From positions 23,161,400 through 23,225,399 of the forward strand of contig CM049322.1 in the NCBI GenBank assembly GCA_026874595.1: a stretch of 64,000 nucleotides of DNA, given 5' to 3'. Source of the stretch: Sipunculus nudus. Lineage: Eukaryota; Annelida; Sipuncula; Golfingiida; Sipunculidae. Below are positions 11,085-20,213 of this stretch, piece after piece. The translations under genes and the position numbers were made by a program. The notes beneath the pieces were generated by a model, which saw only the letters and a program-made list of their open reading frames with translations, did no database searches and was not told where the DNA came from. The number at the start of each line of letters is the position of its first letter. Position 1 is the stretch's first letter.

Positions 11085-13760
11085 TGTAGAGGCAGAGCGG
11101 GAAAGACAGTACAGGCAGAGCAGGAAGACAGTAGAGGCAGAGCGGGAAAGACGGTAGAGGCAGAACGGGAAAGACAGTAGAGGGAGAACGGGAAAGACAG
11201 TAGAGGGAGAACGGGAAAGACAGTAGAGGGAGAACGAGAAAGACGGTAGAGGTAGAATGAGAAAGACAGTAGAGGTAGAATGAGAAAGACAGTAGAGGTA
11301 GAATGAGAAAGACAGTAGAGGCAGAGCGGGAGGACCTTAGAGGCAAAGCGGGAAAGACATTAGAGTTACAGTGGGAAAGACAGTAGAGGCAGACCGGCAA
11401 AGACAGTAGAGGTACAGTTGGAAAGACAGTAGAGGCAGACCGGGGAAGACAGTAGAGGTACAGTTGGAAAGACAGTAGAGGCAGAACGGGAAAGACAATA
11501 GAGGTAGAATGAGAAAGACGGTAGAGGTACAGTGGGAAAGACAGTAGAGGTAGAATGAGAAAGACGGTAGAGGCAGAATGAGAAAGACAGTAGAGGTAGA
11601 CTGAGAAAGACAGTAGAGGTAGAATGAGAAAGACAGTAGAGGTAGAATGAGAAAGACAGTAGAGGTAGAATGAGAAAGAAAGTAGAAGTACAGTGGGAAA
11701 GACAGTAGAGGTAGAATGAGAAAGAAAGTAGAGGTAGAATGAGAAAGACAGTAGAGGTAGAATGAGAAAGACAGTAGAGGTAGAATGAGAAAGACGGTAG
11801 AGGTACAGTGGGAAAGACAGTAAAGGTAGAATGAGAAAGACAGTAGAGGTAGAATGAGAAAGACATTAGAGGTAGAATGTGAAAGACAGTAGAGGTAGAA
11901 TGAGAAAGACAGTAGAGGTAGAATGAGAAAGACAGTAGAGGTAGAATGAGAAAGACAGTAGAGGTATAATGAGAAAGACGGTAGAGGTACAGTGGGAAAG
12001 ACAGTAGATGCTGACCGGGAAAGACAGTAGAGGGAGAACGGGAAAGACAGTAGAGGTAGAATGAGAAAGACAGTAGAGGTACAGTGGGAAAGACAGTAGA
12101 GGTAGAATGAGAAAGACGGTAGAGGCCGAATGAGAAAGACAGTAGAGGTAGATTGAGAAAGACAGTAGAGGTAGAATGAGAAAGACAGTAGAGGTAGAAT
12201 GAGAAAGACAGTAGAGGTAGAATGAGAAAGAAAGTAGAAGTACAGTGGGAAAGACAGTAGAGGTAGAATGAGAAAGAAAGTAGAGGTAGAATGAGAAAGA
12301 CAGTAGAGGTAGAATGAGAAAGACAGTAGAGGTAGAATGAGAAAGACGGTAGAGGTACAGTGGGAAAGACAGTAAAGGTAGAATGAGAAAGACAGTAGAG
12401 GTAGAATGAGAAAGACATTAGAGGTAGAATGTGAAAGACAGTAGAGGTAGAATGAGAAAGACAGTAGAGGTAGAATGAGAAAGACAGTAGAGGTAGAATG
12501 AGAAAGACAGTAGAGGTAGAATGAGAAAGACAGTAGAGGTATAATGAGAAAGACGGTAGAGGTACAGTGGGAAAGACAGTAGATGCTGACCGGGAAAGAC
12601 AGTAGAGGGAGAACGAGAAAGACAGTAGAGGTAGAATGAGAAAGACAGTAGAGGTACAGTGGGAAAGACAGTAGAGGTAGAATGAGAAAGACAGTAGAGG
12701 TACAGTGGGAAAGACAGTAGAGGTAGAATGAGAAAGACGGTAGAGGTAGAATGAGAAAGACAGTAGAGGTAGATTGAGAAAGACAGTAGAGGTATAATGA
12801 GAAAGACGGTAGAGGTACAGTGGGAAAGACAGTAGAGGTAGAATGAGAAAGACAGTAGAGGTAGAATGAGAAAGACAGTAGAGGTAGAATGAGAAAGACA
12901 GTAGAGGCAGAGCGGGAGGACCTTAGAGGCAAAGCGGGAAAGACATTAGAGTTACAGTGGGAAAGACAGTAAAGGTAGAATGAGAAAGACAGTAGAGGTA
13001 GAATGAGAAAGACAGTAGTGGTAGAATGAGAAAGACAGTAGAGGTAGAATGAGAAAGACAGTAGAGGCAGACCGGGAAAGACAGTAGAGGTAGAATGAGG
13101 AAGACAGTAGAGGTAGAATGAGAAAGACAGTAGAGGTAGAATGAGAAAGACAGTAGAGGCAGAGCGGGAGGACCTTAGAGGCAAAGCGGGAAAGACATTA
13201 GAGTTACAGTTGGAAAGACAGTAGAGGCAGACCGCTATAGACAGTAGAGGTACAGTGGAAAAGACAGTAGAGGTAGAATGAGAAAGACGGTAGAGGTACA
13301 GTGGGAAAGACAGTAGAGGTAGAATGATAAAGACAGTAGAGGTAGAATGAGAAAGACGGTAGAGGTACAGTGGGAAAGACAGTAGAGGTAGAATGAGAAA
13401 GACAGTAGAGGTAGAATGAGAAAGACAGTAGAGGTAGAATGAGAAAGACAGTAGAGGTAGAATGAGAAAGACAGTAGAGGTAGAATGAGAAAGACAGTAG
13501 AGGTAGAATGAGAAAGACAGTAGAGGCAGAGCGGAAGGACCTTAGAGGCAAAGCGGGAAAGACATTAGAGTTACAGTTGGAAAGACAGTAGAGGCAGACC
13601 GGGAAAGACAGTAGAGGTACAGTGGAAAAGACAGTAGACGTACAGTTGGAAGACAGTAGAGAGAGAGAGGGAAAGACATTGGAGGTACAGTGGAAAAGAC
13701 AGTAGACGTACAGTTGGAAGACAGTAGAGGGAGAGCGGGAAAGACAGAAGAGGTACAGTG
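11085..13760. repeat. Purine-rich minisatellite, 23-bp unit, about 115 copies
   Basis: The unit is GAGAAAGACAGTAGAGGTAG followed by AAT, with common variants that replace the GTAGAATGA part by GTACAGTGGG, GCAGAGCGGG or GCAGACCGGG. The plus strand is strongly purine-rich along the array. Because 23 is not a multiple of three and the minus strand of the unit rarely gives a stop in any frame, it throws up open frames of several hundred codons with a 23-residue period (3 x 23 bp); these are not genes. Edges are fairly sharp, and units near 13600-13760 are more degenerate than those in the middle. Confidence 0.95.
11641..12610. repeat. Higher-order duplication of about 552 bp inside the minisatellite
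   Basis: Rare variant units recur in the same order: AGTAGAAGTACAGTGGG at 11681 and again at 12233 (offset 552 = 24 x 23), and GATGCTGACCGGG at 12007 and 12582 (offset 575 = 25 x 23). The one-unit difference is an extra unit gained in the second copy. This shows a recent block duplication within the array. Confidence 0.8.
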
Positions 13761-14897
13761 ATTGGAGTTCCTAGAAGGATACATAGAAAGTTTCCAAAAC
13801 CCGGGAGGGATGGAGTTTGCTGCATGGCCTTTATCATGATTGACATGAAGAGAATCCCACTGCCAGCCAAGACGCTCACAAGTGATTTCTGCTTAAAATG
13901 TGTCTTTCAACATTTTCAGGTGAAGGGAAACAACACTTTACTTACAGCGTTGAGTTCCCTGTCTTACAACTTCGAGAATGACCTGAGAATATCCATATCT
14001 CATCACACTCTCCTCAGAACAAGACACGAAGCAGACAAAACAAGTGCCTAGGCTAAATCCCTCAGCTTTTCATAAAATTCTCCTGATTACCATAATTCAG
14101 CACGTATGGCATTGCTTCATGTTAGGCCTATCACAGTTCAAGTGTAAACAAAATAATTAGCCTGCCAAGCGCGGAAAAATGCTCTGTCTAGCACCTGTAA
14201 TGCTTAAATGTGATGTGTTATCATAAAACATACAAGCCATGTGACACGACTGATTAGGTATTAATAAAGGACTGGTAGGCCTCCTTGAATCGTGACACAA
14301 GTCATACGGGTGAATACACTGCAGCGATCATCCATCCTGTCTCATCGATATCGTGGAAACAGATATGAGGCATTGATAATTTAACACAAAAGAAAACATG
14401 TGAACTGCAAATTCAATCTCTATGCTTACCAGTCATTTCCTGTGCCTCATCCAGTAAACCGGTCGACCCATGCTTGTATATATGCGGTCAGGAATTCAAC
14501 AAACACGCAGGAGGATTAACCAATACGCTGAATTATAACACTTTTTCGTCCGTGATATTTTTATTTGAAAGTAATAAAAAGTCTAACGATTGGGCTGTTT
14601 ATTTTTAGTGATAACCATGAGGTGTTTTATATAATAACGAAAACATGAGCATCCTCATAGAAACTTACAGTGCATTTATCGAAATTATAAAGCATGCAAC
14701 TCTGACACGTGGATAGACTCTTATGTCAGCCGGACATATAGTATTAGTAGAATGATATTGCTCACCACGTGTTAGTTTAACGAGCGGGATTTCCCTATGT
14801 TTGGTAAACCTTTATTCTGTTCTTCATATAAAGCCTCACCACACAATAGCTGAGGAAGGAAAGAGGCACAAATCTTACAATTCTTTTCGTATTGTAG
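13761..14897. other. No confirmed gene; upstream side of the small-exon gene
   Basis: Unique sequence between the minisatellite and exon A. Open frames on both strands near 13760-14050 overlap each other and lack a donor/acceptor pair that fits. The start exon of the downstream gene was not found here; it may be a short exon I cannot recognise, or lie further upstream. Confidence 0.35.
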
Positions 14898-14981
14898 ACA
14901 CTAAACTAACCGGCTTTGCTGTTGCACTCACTGCCATTGCAGTGTGTCAATGGAGTTGGCAGACAGATCTTCTGAAAAATA
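14898..14981 (+). CDS. Small-exon membrane gene, exon A (transmembrane module 1, 84 nt)
   Basis: Acceptor TTTTCGTATTGTAG and donor GTAAGTGA bound an 84-nt exon in phase 1 at both ends. It reads TKLTGFAVALTAIAVCQWSW then QTDLLKN; the first 14 residues or so are hydrophobic and fit a transmembrane or signal-anchor helix. An open frame extends upstream to 14801, but it begins with TTG, so it is not a start, and a good pyrimidine-rich acceptor sits at 14897. Joined to exon B the frame stays open (LLKN-N-RGLA). The exon has the same length and phase as exon B and a weakly similar sequence, suggesting exon duplication. The protein family is not recognised. The calls rest on splice signals and frame continuity only. 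Confidence 0.65.
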
Positions 14982-15200
14982 GTAAGTGACTTCACATGTC
15001 TACTTTATACATCAGATATCATTGGAATCAGGGGATATTTTATTTTGGATAGCTTTAACAGAGTGAAAAATGACAGGGATCGAGAGGTGTGTAATCTGTG
15101 AACCCAAGAGTAAAGTAAGCAATTTTCATATATTTAATGCGATTCGCGTATTAAAATGACATTGTAATATTGATCTGTTATAATGTGGTTTGTTTTGCAG

Positions 15201-15284
15201 ATCGCGGCCTGGCCATCTATACTGTTGTCGTTACAGTCATTGTATTTTTTATCTGGATGGTGCAGGTATATCTTCTGGAAAGAA
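15201..15284 (+). CDS. Small-exon membrane gene, exon B (transmembrane module 2, 84 nt)
   Basis: Acceptor TGTTTTGCAG and donor GTAAGTGTAG bound 84 nt, phase 1 at both ends. The first two bases complete Asn, followed by RGLAIYTVVVTVIVFFIWMV then QVYLLER. The middle is a clear transmembrane helix of about 20 residues. Aligned without gaps to exon A, both share L at position 3, aromatic at 6, V, T and I in the core, W at 18, Q at 21 and LL at 24-25, followed by charged or polar residues. Intron A-B is only 219 bp. No database family comes to mind; it could be a two-pass membrane protein or a receptor-like protein with a variable exon set. Confidence 0.7.
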
Positions 15285-15376
15285 GTAAGTGTAGTCACGA
15301 AAAAATTGTCATGTAAATGTCACATTAATATCATAATCTATTTTTCTCAGTAAGAATGCCGACAACGCTCTTTCAG

Positions 15377-15377
<1 letters not shown>

Positions 15378-15441
<64 letters not shown>
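15378..15441. repeat. (TA)n microsatellite 1
   Basis: An uninterrupted run of TA dinucleotides, 64 bp, within the intron between exons B and C. Confidence 0.97.
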
Positions 15442-15444
<3 letters not shown>

Positions 15445-15541
15445 TACTTAAATAACGGTCCGTTTCGCTACCATTGGTTTCACGCTATCATCCATGGTAC
15501 ATGGCGATCAGTAGGCGGGTTCGATGATGGCCACCATGGAT

Positions 15542-15543
<2 letters not shown>

Positions 15544-15594
<51 letters not shown>
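15544..15594. repeat. (TA)n microsatellite 2
   Basis: A second run of TA dinucleotides, 51 bp, separated from the first by a 102-bp unique piece that holds inverted copies of an ATCCATGGT-like motif. It ends 23 bp before exon C, so length changes here could affect the branch-point region of that exon. Confidence 0.97.
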
Positions 15595-15596
<2 letters not shown>

Positions 15597-15617
15597 TTAT
15601 GTATGTATGTATTATAG

Positions 15618-15668
15618 AGATACTTGCGTTGCGACAAACAGAATCAGCAACAGCGGAGGAGGCAAGAA
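15618..15668 (+). CDS. Small-exon membrane gene, exon C (51 nt, charged segment)
   Basis: Acceptor ATGTATTATAG and donor GTAAGG bound 51 nt, phase 1 at both ends. The leading AG joins the A left by exon B to make Lys, then ILALRQTESATAEEAR. This hydrophilic, helix-prone stretch follows directly after the second transmembrane module. An AG two bases further on could serve as an alternative acceptor but would break the shared phase. The acceptor has a weak pyrimidine tract because the (TA)n run ends just upstream. The call depends on phase agreement with exons B, D and E. Confidence 0.55.
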
Positions 15669-16185
15669 GTAAGGCATTCAACCTAGTTGAGTTTGATCAA
15701 ATGTTGCCAGACCACCATATAGCACGAGATTAATCCCCATGTATTCTGATAATCATTACAAGCTCGATTTTTTTAGGTTAATTATCACAATATTGCATCA
15801 ACAAACATAGCCATTTGAAAACAGAGTGATATCCAAACAGTCGTCATACATATAAAATCACCTTTTATCGAGAGGATCTCGATAGATGATAGACGTAATT
15901 TAAAGCAGCTTGTGTAACAAGACGTTATTGCTAAGAATCTCTAACCTTTAATGATAAAAATCTCTAGGCTCTAATGCTAAGAATCTCTGGCGACTTTAAC
16001 AGTATCTTTTAAATTAATTTGGTCATACCATGAAAGTAAATGTACTGCATGTTATACCTGTTTGTTTTCATATTTGCAACTCAGAAAGCCTTCACTTAAA
16101 TTTTGATGCAAGAGAACATTGTTAACAAAATATGTGAAGGGTTTTTCTAACGGTTTGTTTTCACTTTTAATCTTTCATAATGCAG
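15669..16185 (+). other. Intron C-D up to the native exon D acceptor
   Basis: AT-rich intron sequence ending in a pyrimidine-containing acceptor, TAATCTTTCATAATGCAG, at 16185. Directly after the AG come TTAA and then the transposon. No other exon with matching phase was found; the AG at about 16085 (CAACTCAG) has no fitting donor. Confidence 0.5.
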
Positions 16186-16189
16186 TTAA
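16186..16189 (+). CDS. Exon D, first four bases (TTAA), left target-site copy
   Basis: These four bases directly follow the native acceptor. They are the left copy of the TTAA target duplication and would be the start of exon D if the transposon were absent. Read on into the transposon, the host frame meets TGA after about 25 codons. Confidence 0.6.
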
Positions 16190-16529
16190 AGGACATGACC
16201 AGCGAAATATACTTCATTTGTGTAGAGTGCATCTTACCCCTATTAAAGTAACATACCGCTGGTGACTTGTGCTGACTGAGCTTTATTAATGAGCAATTAG
16301 GCAAATATGTGGCTACTCGCCACAGGGTCAGTGCTACACGGCCCTCGGGTTCTCAAGTGCAGGCTCAGGCTGTGACGTCAGCTCAGGAACTGCAGGCTTA
16401 CTACGGCAGTCACCCTGTGTATATACAATGGCCACTTGTTTTGTAACGATGTCCTTTCTCAAAGTTTCGAGTCCATCACGGATTCAACAGTCGATTTTGA
16501 CTCTTCAAGCTACGACATCTTTAGTGATC

Positions 16530-16690
16530 ATTCAGGTAAAAATACAAGGATACCGGGGAGCGAAAATGTACAGCCGTATACATGTTTGAGCCGACCCTGA
16601 GCGGGGATGATGACAATTCGAGTGACGAGTCAATAATATACAATCACCGTAACGAATCGAGAACAAAGAATGGTTATTTTATAAGGTCGT
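16530..16690 (+). pseudogene. Fossil acidic reading frame in the left part of the transposon
   Basis: On the plus strand RIPGSENVQPYT (about 16547-16582) is followed, after a two-base frame slip, by FEPTLSGDDDNSSDES (16585-16632). The two halves look like one original peptide of the form PYxFEP plus an acidic Ser/Asp-rich stretch, broken by an indel. A similar start is, from memory, found in multiplied invertebrate proteins with a P2X7 C-terminal-like domain; that recollection is weak and not needed for the call. No long continuation is open. Confidence 0.35.
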
Positions 16691-17212
16691 GTTTATTCCA
16701 AATAAACATGTTAAATAGGTGAACGTTATGTAAATTAATTGCACATATTATGTGATAAATGCATATCAATTTTAATACAAGACATGTCAGCTGTGAATGA
16801 TAAAATCTCCACGTTAATATCGTCCCGCGTGAAAGACAGGTGTGCAAGTCCTGTAAAATGATGCGAATGACTAACAGACGGGTATCCTTATCTTATTAAT
16901 ATAATGCTTGATAATTTACTTTTGCATAATATGCGATACATTTAACCAGGTCAGGGCTGACCGCAGTTTTAAGACGTCCTTCGATTTAGGTACATACTTC
17001 AAAGGAAGGACGGTCGTCCTTAAATCGAAGTAGGAAACCCACAGCCTTCGTGTTGCCAACTTGCGATTACTTTACCCGTATTTTCTCCATATTAAGTCAA
17101 TGTTTATTGGTCAGTTTTTGCTCAGAGCCACTGCCAATGAATCGGGCAACCTGATTGGATGCCAGTAGACAAGATCGAATATTGTACATAGACAATCTTT
17201 GAAGAGGTTCTT

Positions 17213-17560
17213 TGCACACAACGTTAAAATCGAGCTATTTTGAGCGTATAATCACACGGGCAACATCAACTTTATGTTAGAATGAAGGATTAATTACTAT
17301 TTTAACGGAATTCGGACAGTTTATTAAGATTCTATCATCGATTTTAAAGCAATCCACTGTTATCCATTGTTTGTAAGTTGTGTATGTACTAAAATCGAAA
17401 TACGCAAGCATGCTGTGAAAAACGATTAAAAAATATGTAAAAATATAAATAAAGATATAGCTGTCAGATATTTTATAGAAATTAATTATTTTGTGTATTT
17501 AATAAACTTAATAATATAATTAAGTATATAATGTATATATTTTACATGTAGGCCTATACT
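17213..17560. repeat. Internal palindrome of the transposon, left arm
   Basis: This arm is the reverse complement, with scattered changes, of 19045-19435. Strong anchors are CAACATCAACTTTATGTTAG (17259) against its complement near 19370, AAGCAATCCACTG (17347) against CAGTGGATTGCTT (19287), and GTGTATTTAATAAA (17493) against a stretch near 19096. The palindrome spans about 2.2 kb and could be a nested foldback element or a rearranged transposon. Confidence 0.75.
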
Positions 17561-18054
17561 GTGCATGGTGGAGTGTTTATGTGCAAGACGCACGTGTGTG
17601 TTTGCAAAATGTCAGTTAACTGTTCTGGTTGTTTATTCAATTTAGTTATAAATGATATATTGTAAAAAATACTTGCATATTTAAAAAAAAACTGTACAAA
17701 TGAATTAATGTACCCACGCAGGAAATTTGTAATTAAAATACATTTATTTTCTACATCTGTTAAAAACGAATTACATGCCATCACAATGTCCATTTTGGAC
17801 ATTCACAAGTTAAAACTAAGGTGTTTTTAACCAAGTCATATGGATATTTTCTCTAAAATGTGCAATTTTGTTGAGTGACCAAGGCATAATTTTAAGCTTT
17901 TGTTTCAACGAAATTGTATGTACCAAAATTCAACAAGGAAATAAATTGATGACCATCTATAATTTACGCTCCACACTTCTCTGTCATGCGCAAACACATA
18001 TAAATATATTTATATATTTATTTTTATTTGTAATGGTTTATATTTATCCTGCAG

Positions 18055-18245
18055 GAACAGATGATAACAGCTATGCATCTTCACAGCTGTGGTCCGGCTG
18101 CAAACCTTGATGTGCAATTTTTGCATGCCTCCGGCCTTCCGATGAACTCCAGTTCACACGTCAGATCTTTTAAATCACGGTTATTCATCATACATTAAAT
18201 CCATATGTGTTGTGTTTTTCATATTTTTATGTTTCTGATAATAAA
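18055..18245 (+). other. Possible terminal exon with poly(A) signal inside the transposon
   Basis: A pyrimidine-rich acceptor (TTATATTTATCCTGCAG, ending 18054) is followed by an open stretch reading TDDNSYASSQLWSGCKP and a TGA at 18108-18110, then AATAAA at 18240-18245. Joined to exon C in phase 1 it would stay open and end the host protein. It could be part of the element's own old gene, or chance. Confidence 0.2.
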
Positions 18246-19044
18246 TTACAACATCATTGTGAAGAGGTTCAATTGATTTTTATTCAACATTTCAGGTGTT
18301 TATATATCACATGATTGAAAAATTAAACAAGATGTGTCATCATCTGGCTTTATTAATTCTGGAATAAAATCTGCAAACAAAGAGACATATAGGAATAATG
18401 ATTTTTATGAATATATTTTTATAATTTTAGGTCTTCTATGAATGAACATTGCAAAAAACAAATGTTGCCAATTTTAATCATGTTTTGATTAATTATACAC
18501 AAGTCTAGTAAATTACCGTATATTTTAAAATATACATAAAAATCGCTTTAAGAAAGAATATAAGAAAGCCCTTTTCCAGTTTAATCTGTGGTGGAGCCTT
18601 TGTACCTCACATGATGTACTCATTTTGCTGTAAAAGTTTAATTCTTAAGTCAAATTCTTCAGCGGAACTTGTATATACAATGAACTAATCCTTTTATTCA
18701 TGCAAAATTGAACACAAAGACACGTTTTGACGTTTTGTAAAAAAAAATGCTATGTCAATTCTTGGTATAGTCATACTTGCATTATTTTATAGGCGCACTT
18801 CAAAATGAAATATATCCAGATATTTATTCGTTTAATTATGACACGAATGATTTCTATATGAAATCCATTTGTTAATATGAGTGTCTGGGAATTTCCTTTC
18901 ACTAATATTGGAAGGAAGACATACTTTTGGTAAGTTATCTAGAGGCGTACTTCTATTTTAGCATGCACGCGACTATATACAACTTACAAGCAATGGAGAA
19001 ACAATGGATTGCTTAAAATCGGCAAAAAACGCTGTACATCAACG

Positions 19045-19435
19045 GTAGGCCTAGGCCTACATATCAAAGTTATATATTTATAATATTATTGGATTTATTA
19101 AACACACAAATAAAGTAATTTCCTCAAAATATAGCTGACAACCATATCTTAATATATATAATTTTACATAATTTGTACGAGGGGGTTCAATTTTTATTCA
19201 TTATTTAAGGAATGCTTGCAGGGTGTTATAGATGTGTACTTGTGTGTTAAGTACGCTACTAAATGCAACTTACAAGCAATGGGAAACAGTGGATTGCTTT
19301 TAAATTGGCAATATAATTTTAATTAACTATCCGAATTTCGTTAAGATAATAATCAATTCTTCATTCTAACATAAAGTTGATGTTGCCTGTGTGATAATTC
19401 GCTGACAATCGCTCGATTTTAACGTAGTGTGAAGG
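19045..19435. repeat. Internal palindrome of the transposon, right arm
   Basis: Inverted partner of 17213-17560. A further related piece, ACTTACAAGCAATGG, occurs twice in direct orientation (about 18984 and 19270), so the right side also has an internal direct duplication. The arm ends just at the decayed end of the THAP frame. Confidence 0.75.
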
Positions 19436-19603
19436 CTAAGCACAAAACGGAACGAGCCTATGGCCCTCCCAGCTTGCCCGCCTCACGCAAACAAAGTTGA
19501 CCCATTTCTTCAAACGTTCTGGCTGGCTCAAAGGAAACCTGCGTAAACTCACACCATCACGGTTTGTGTTACTGCAGCCACCCGCTACACAACTATTTGG
19601 CAT
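19436..19603 (-). pseudogene. THAP-domain fragment of a transposase (decayed)
   Basis: From the ATG at 19603 the minus strand reads MPNSCVAGGCSNTNRDGVSL, then RRFPLSQPERLKKWVNF, then a short tail to RLVPFCA and a stop. This matches the N-terminal half of a THAP zinc finger: Met-Pro start, Cys5 and Cys10 as the first zinc ligands, the FP pair, and the following Trp. The second half (CxxH followed by F) is missing or scrambled: a TAG follows the next Cys, and an SHY triplet lies just beyond it. THAP domains bind DNA and form the N-terminus of Kolobok and P-type transposases. The frame starts 312 bp inside the right end and points inward, as expected for the element's own transposase gene. Confidence 0.7.
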
Positions 19604-19915
19604 TATTTTAACTATTAACGATCGAACGCAATACAGAAAACGGTACACCTATTGTCATGAATTCACACATGTGGCTTTGCTATGACCGACTGCCGTTCCT
19701 GAGCTGACGTCATTCCGAATATTCATGAGGCACGGAACCGATCATTGCCGAACGCGGGCAGGGTGAAACCAAGCATCTCAGTGCTCTTATTAGACGCGGT
19801 TTTAATTACTTTAGACCGTTAGTAACGACTACACACAGAGCCAACAGTTACAAAAACAATTCATCTACGTTATAATATGATCAAATTGCAGTTTTATTTA
19901 CGCTGGTCATGTCCT

Positions 19916-19960
19916 TTAAGGCCAAAGAAAGGGATGAAACAGAAAACAATCACAGGAGAG
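19916..19960 (+). CDS. Small-exon membrane gene, exon D (45 nt), interrupted by the transposon
   Basis: With the right TTAA copy (19916-19919) as its first four bases, the exon is 45 nt and reads KAKERDETENNHRR, ending at a donor GTAGGT in phase 1. The native acceptor (CATAATGCAG) lies 3.7 kb upstream, left of the transposon, so the insertion separates the acceptor from the exon body at the very first exon bases. Phases agree with exons C and E: the A left by C plus TT makes Ile, and the leftover G joins AA of exon E to make Glu. A substitute acceptor, AAATTGCAG, lies inside the transposon end (AG at 19890-19891) and would add eight in-frame codons with no stop. Whether the exon is still used is unknown. 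Confidence 0.6.
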
Positions 19961-20168
19961 GTAGGTCCGCTCTCTTGCGTGGCCCCATTCATCTGTGTGA
20001 TGCTACAACTGATTCCCCTTTTATAGTTTTATTATAAATTTCAAATATACGTTACAGATGATCGGTTTGATCATTTACAGGGCACCGTTTAGATTATTTA
20101 AAAAGTAATTTTTGTATGATGTGTATACAATAACTTTTCTTATTCTTTTCGTTTTATGTGATGTATAG
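19961..20168 (+). other. Intron D-E
   Basis: A 208-bp AT-rich intron between donor GTAGGT and acceptor TTATGTGATGTATAG. Nothing else was recognised. Confidence 0.5.
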
Positions 20169-20213
20169 AACTCCTGAACATGCGAAGGAAACAGAAGGAA
20201 CAGATCGAAAAAG
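20169..20213 (+). CDS. Small-exon membrane gene, exon E (45 nt, basic/charged helix)
   Basis: Acceptor ending GATGTATAG and donor GTATAT bound 45 nt, phase 1 at both ends, the same length as exon D. The first two bases complete Glu, followed by LLNMRRKQKEQIEK, a strongly charged, helix-prone stretch that could extend a coiled coil or cytosolic tail. The other two frames are less suitable: one has a stop at once and the other breaks the common phase. No later exon is in the window; the satellite begins 420 bp downstream, so any next exon is more than 43 kb away. Confidence 0.55.

Larger units (their letters stand above)
16190..19915. mobile_element. Kolobok-like DNA transposon remnant, 3726 bp, TTAA target duplication
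   Basis: The ends AGGACATGACCAGCG (16190-16204) and CGCTGGTCATGTCCT (19901-19915) are perfect 15-bp inverted repeats, with weaker similarity beyond. They are flanked by TTAA on both sides (16186-16189 and 19916-19919). Near the ends, GACGTCAGCTCAGG (16376) and CCTGAGCTGACGTC (19695) form a second inverted pair. TTAA duplications occur in piggyBac and Kolobok superfamilies; a decayed THAP zinc-finger frame near the right end favours Kolobok, whose transposases carry THAP domains. No intact transposase remains. The element is inserted in exon D of the host gene. Internally it contains a large palindrome that may be a second, nested element. Confidence 0.8.

Noticed and set aside
11337-13184. 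A 615-codon open frame on the minus strand (Ser/Leu/Phe-rich, 23-residue period).
   Set aside because: It is the product of a 23-bp unit that lacks stops in all three minus frames. The period is 3 x 23 bp, neighbouring frames are also open, and there is no start context, splice signal or non-repeat domain.
13571-13879. Minus-strand frame beginning with a hydrophobic stretch next to the minisatellite.
   Set aside because: The hydrophobic part overlaps an equally open plus-strand frame, has no matching donor, and runs straight into the repeat.
14801-14897. Upstream extension of exon A to an apparent start at 14801.
   Set aside because: The codon at 14801 is TTG, not ATG, and a good acceptor at 14897 gives an exon with the same length and phase as exon B.
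15070-15113. A possible exon between exons A and B (CGAGAGGTGTGTAATCTG...GTAAGC).
   Set aside because: It would end in phase 0, while all neighbouring exons are phase 1 and A joins B directly in frame.
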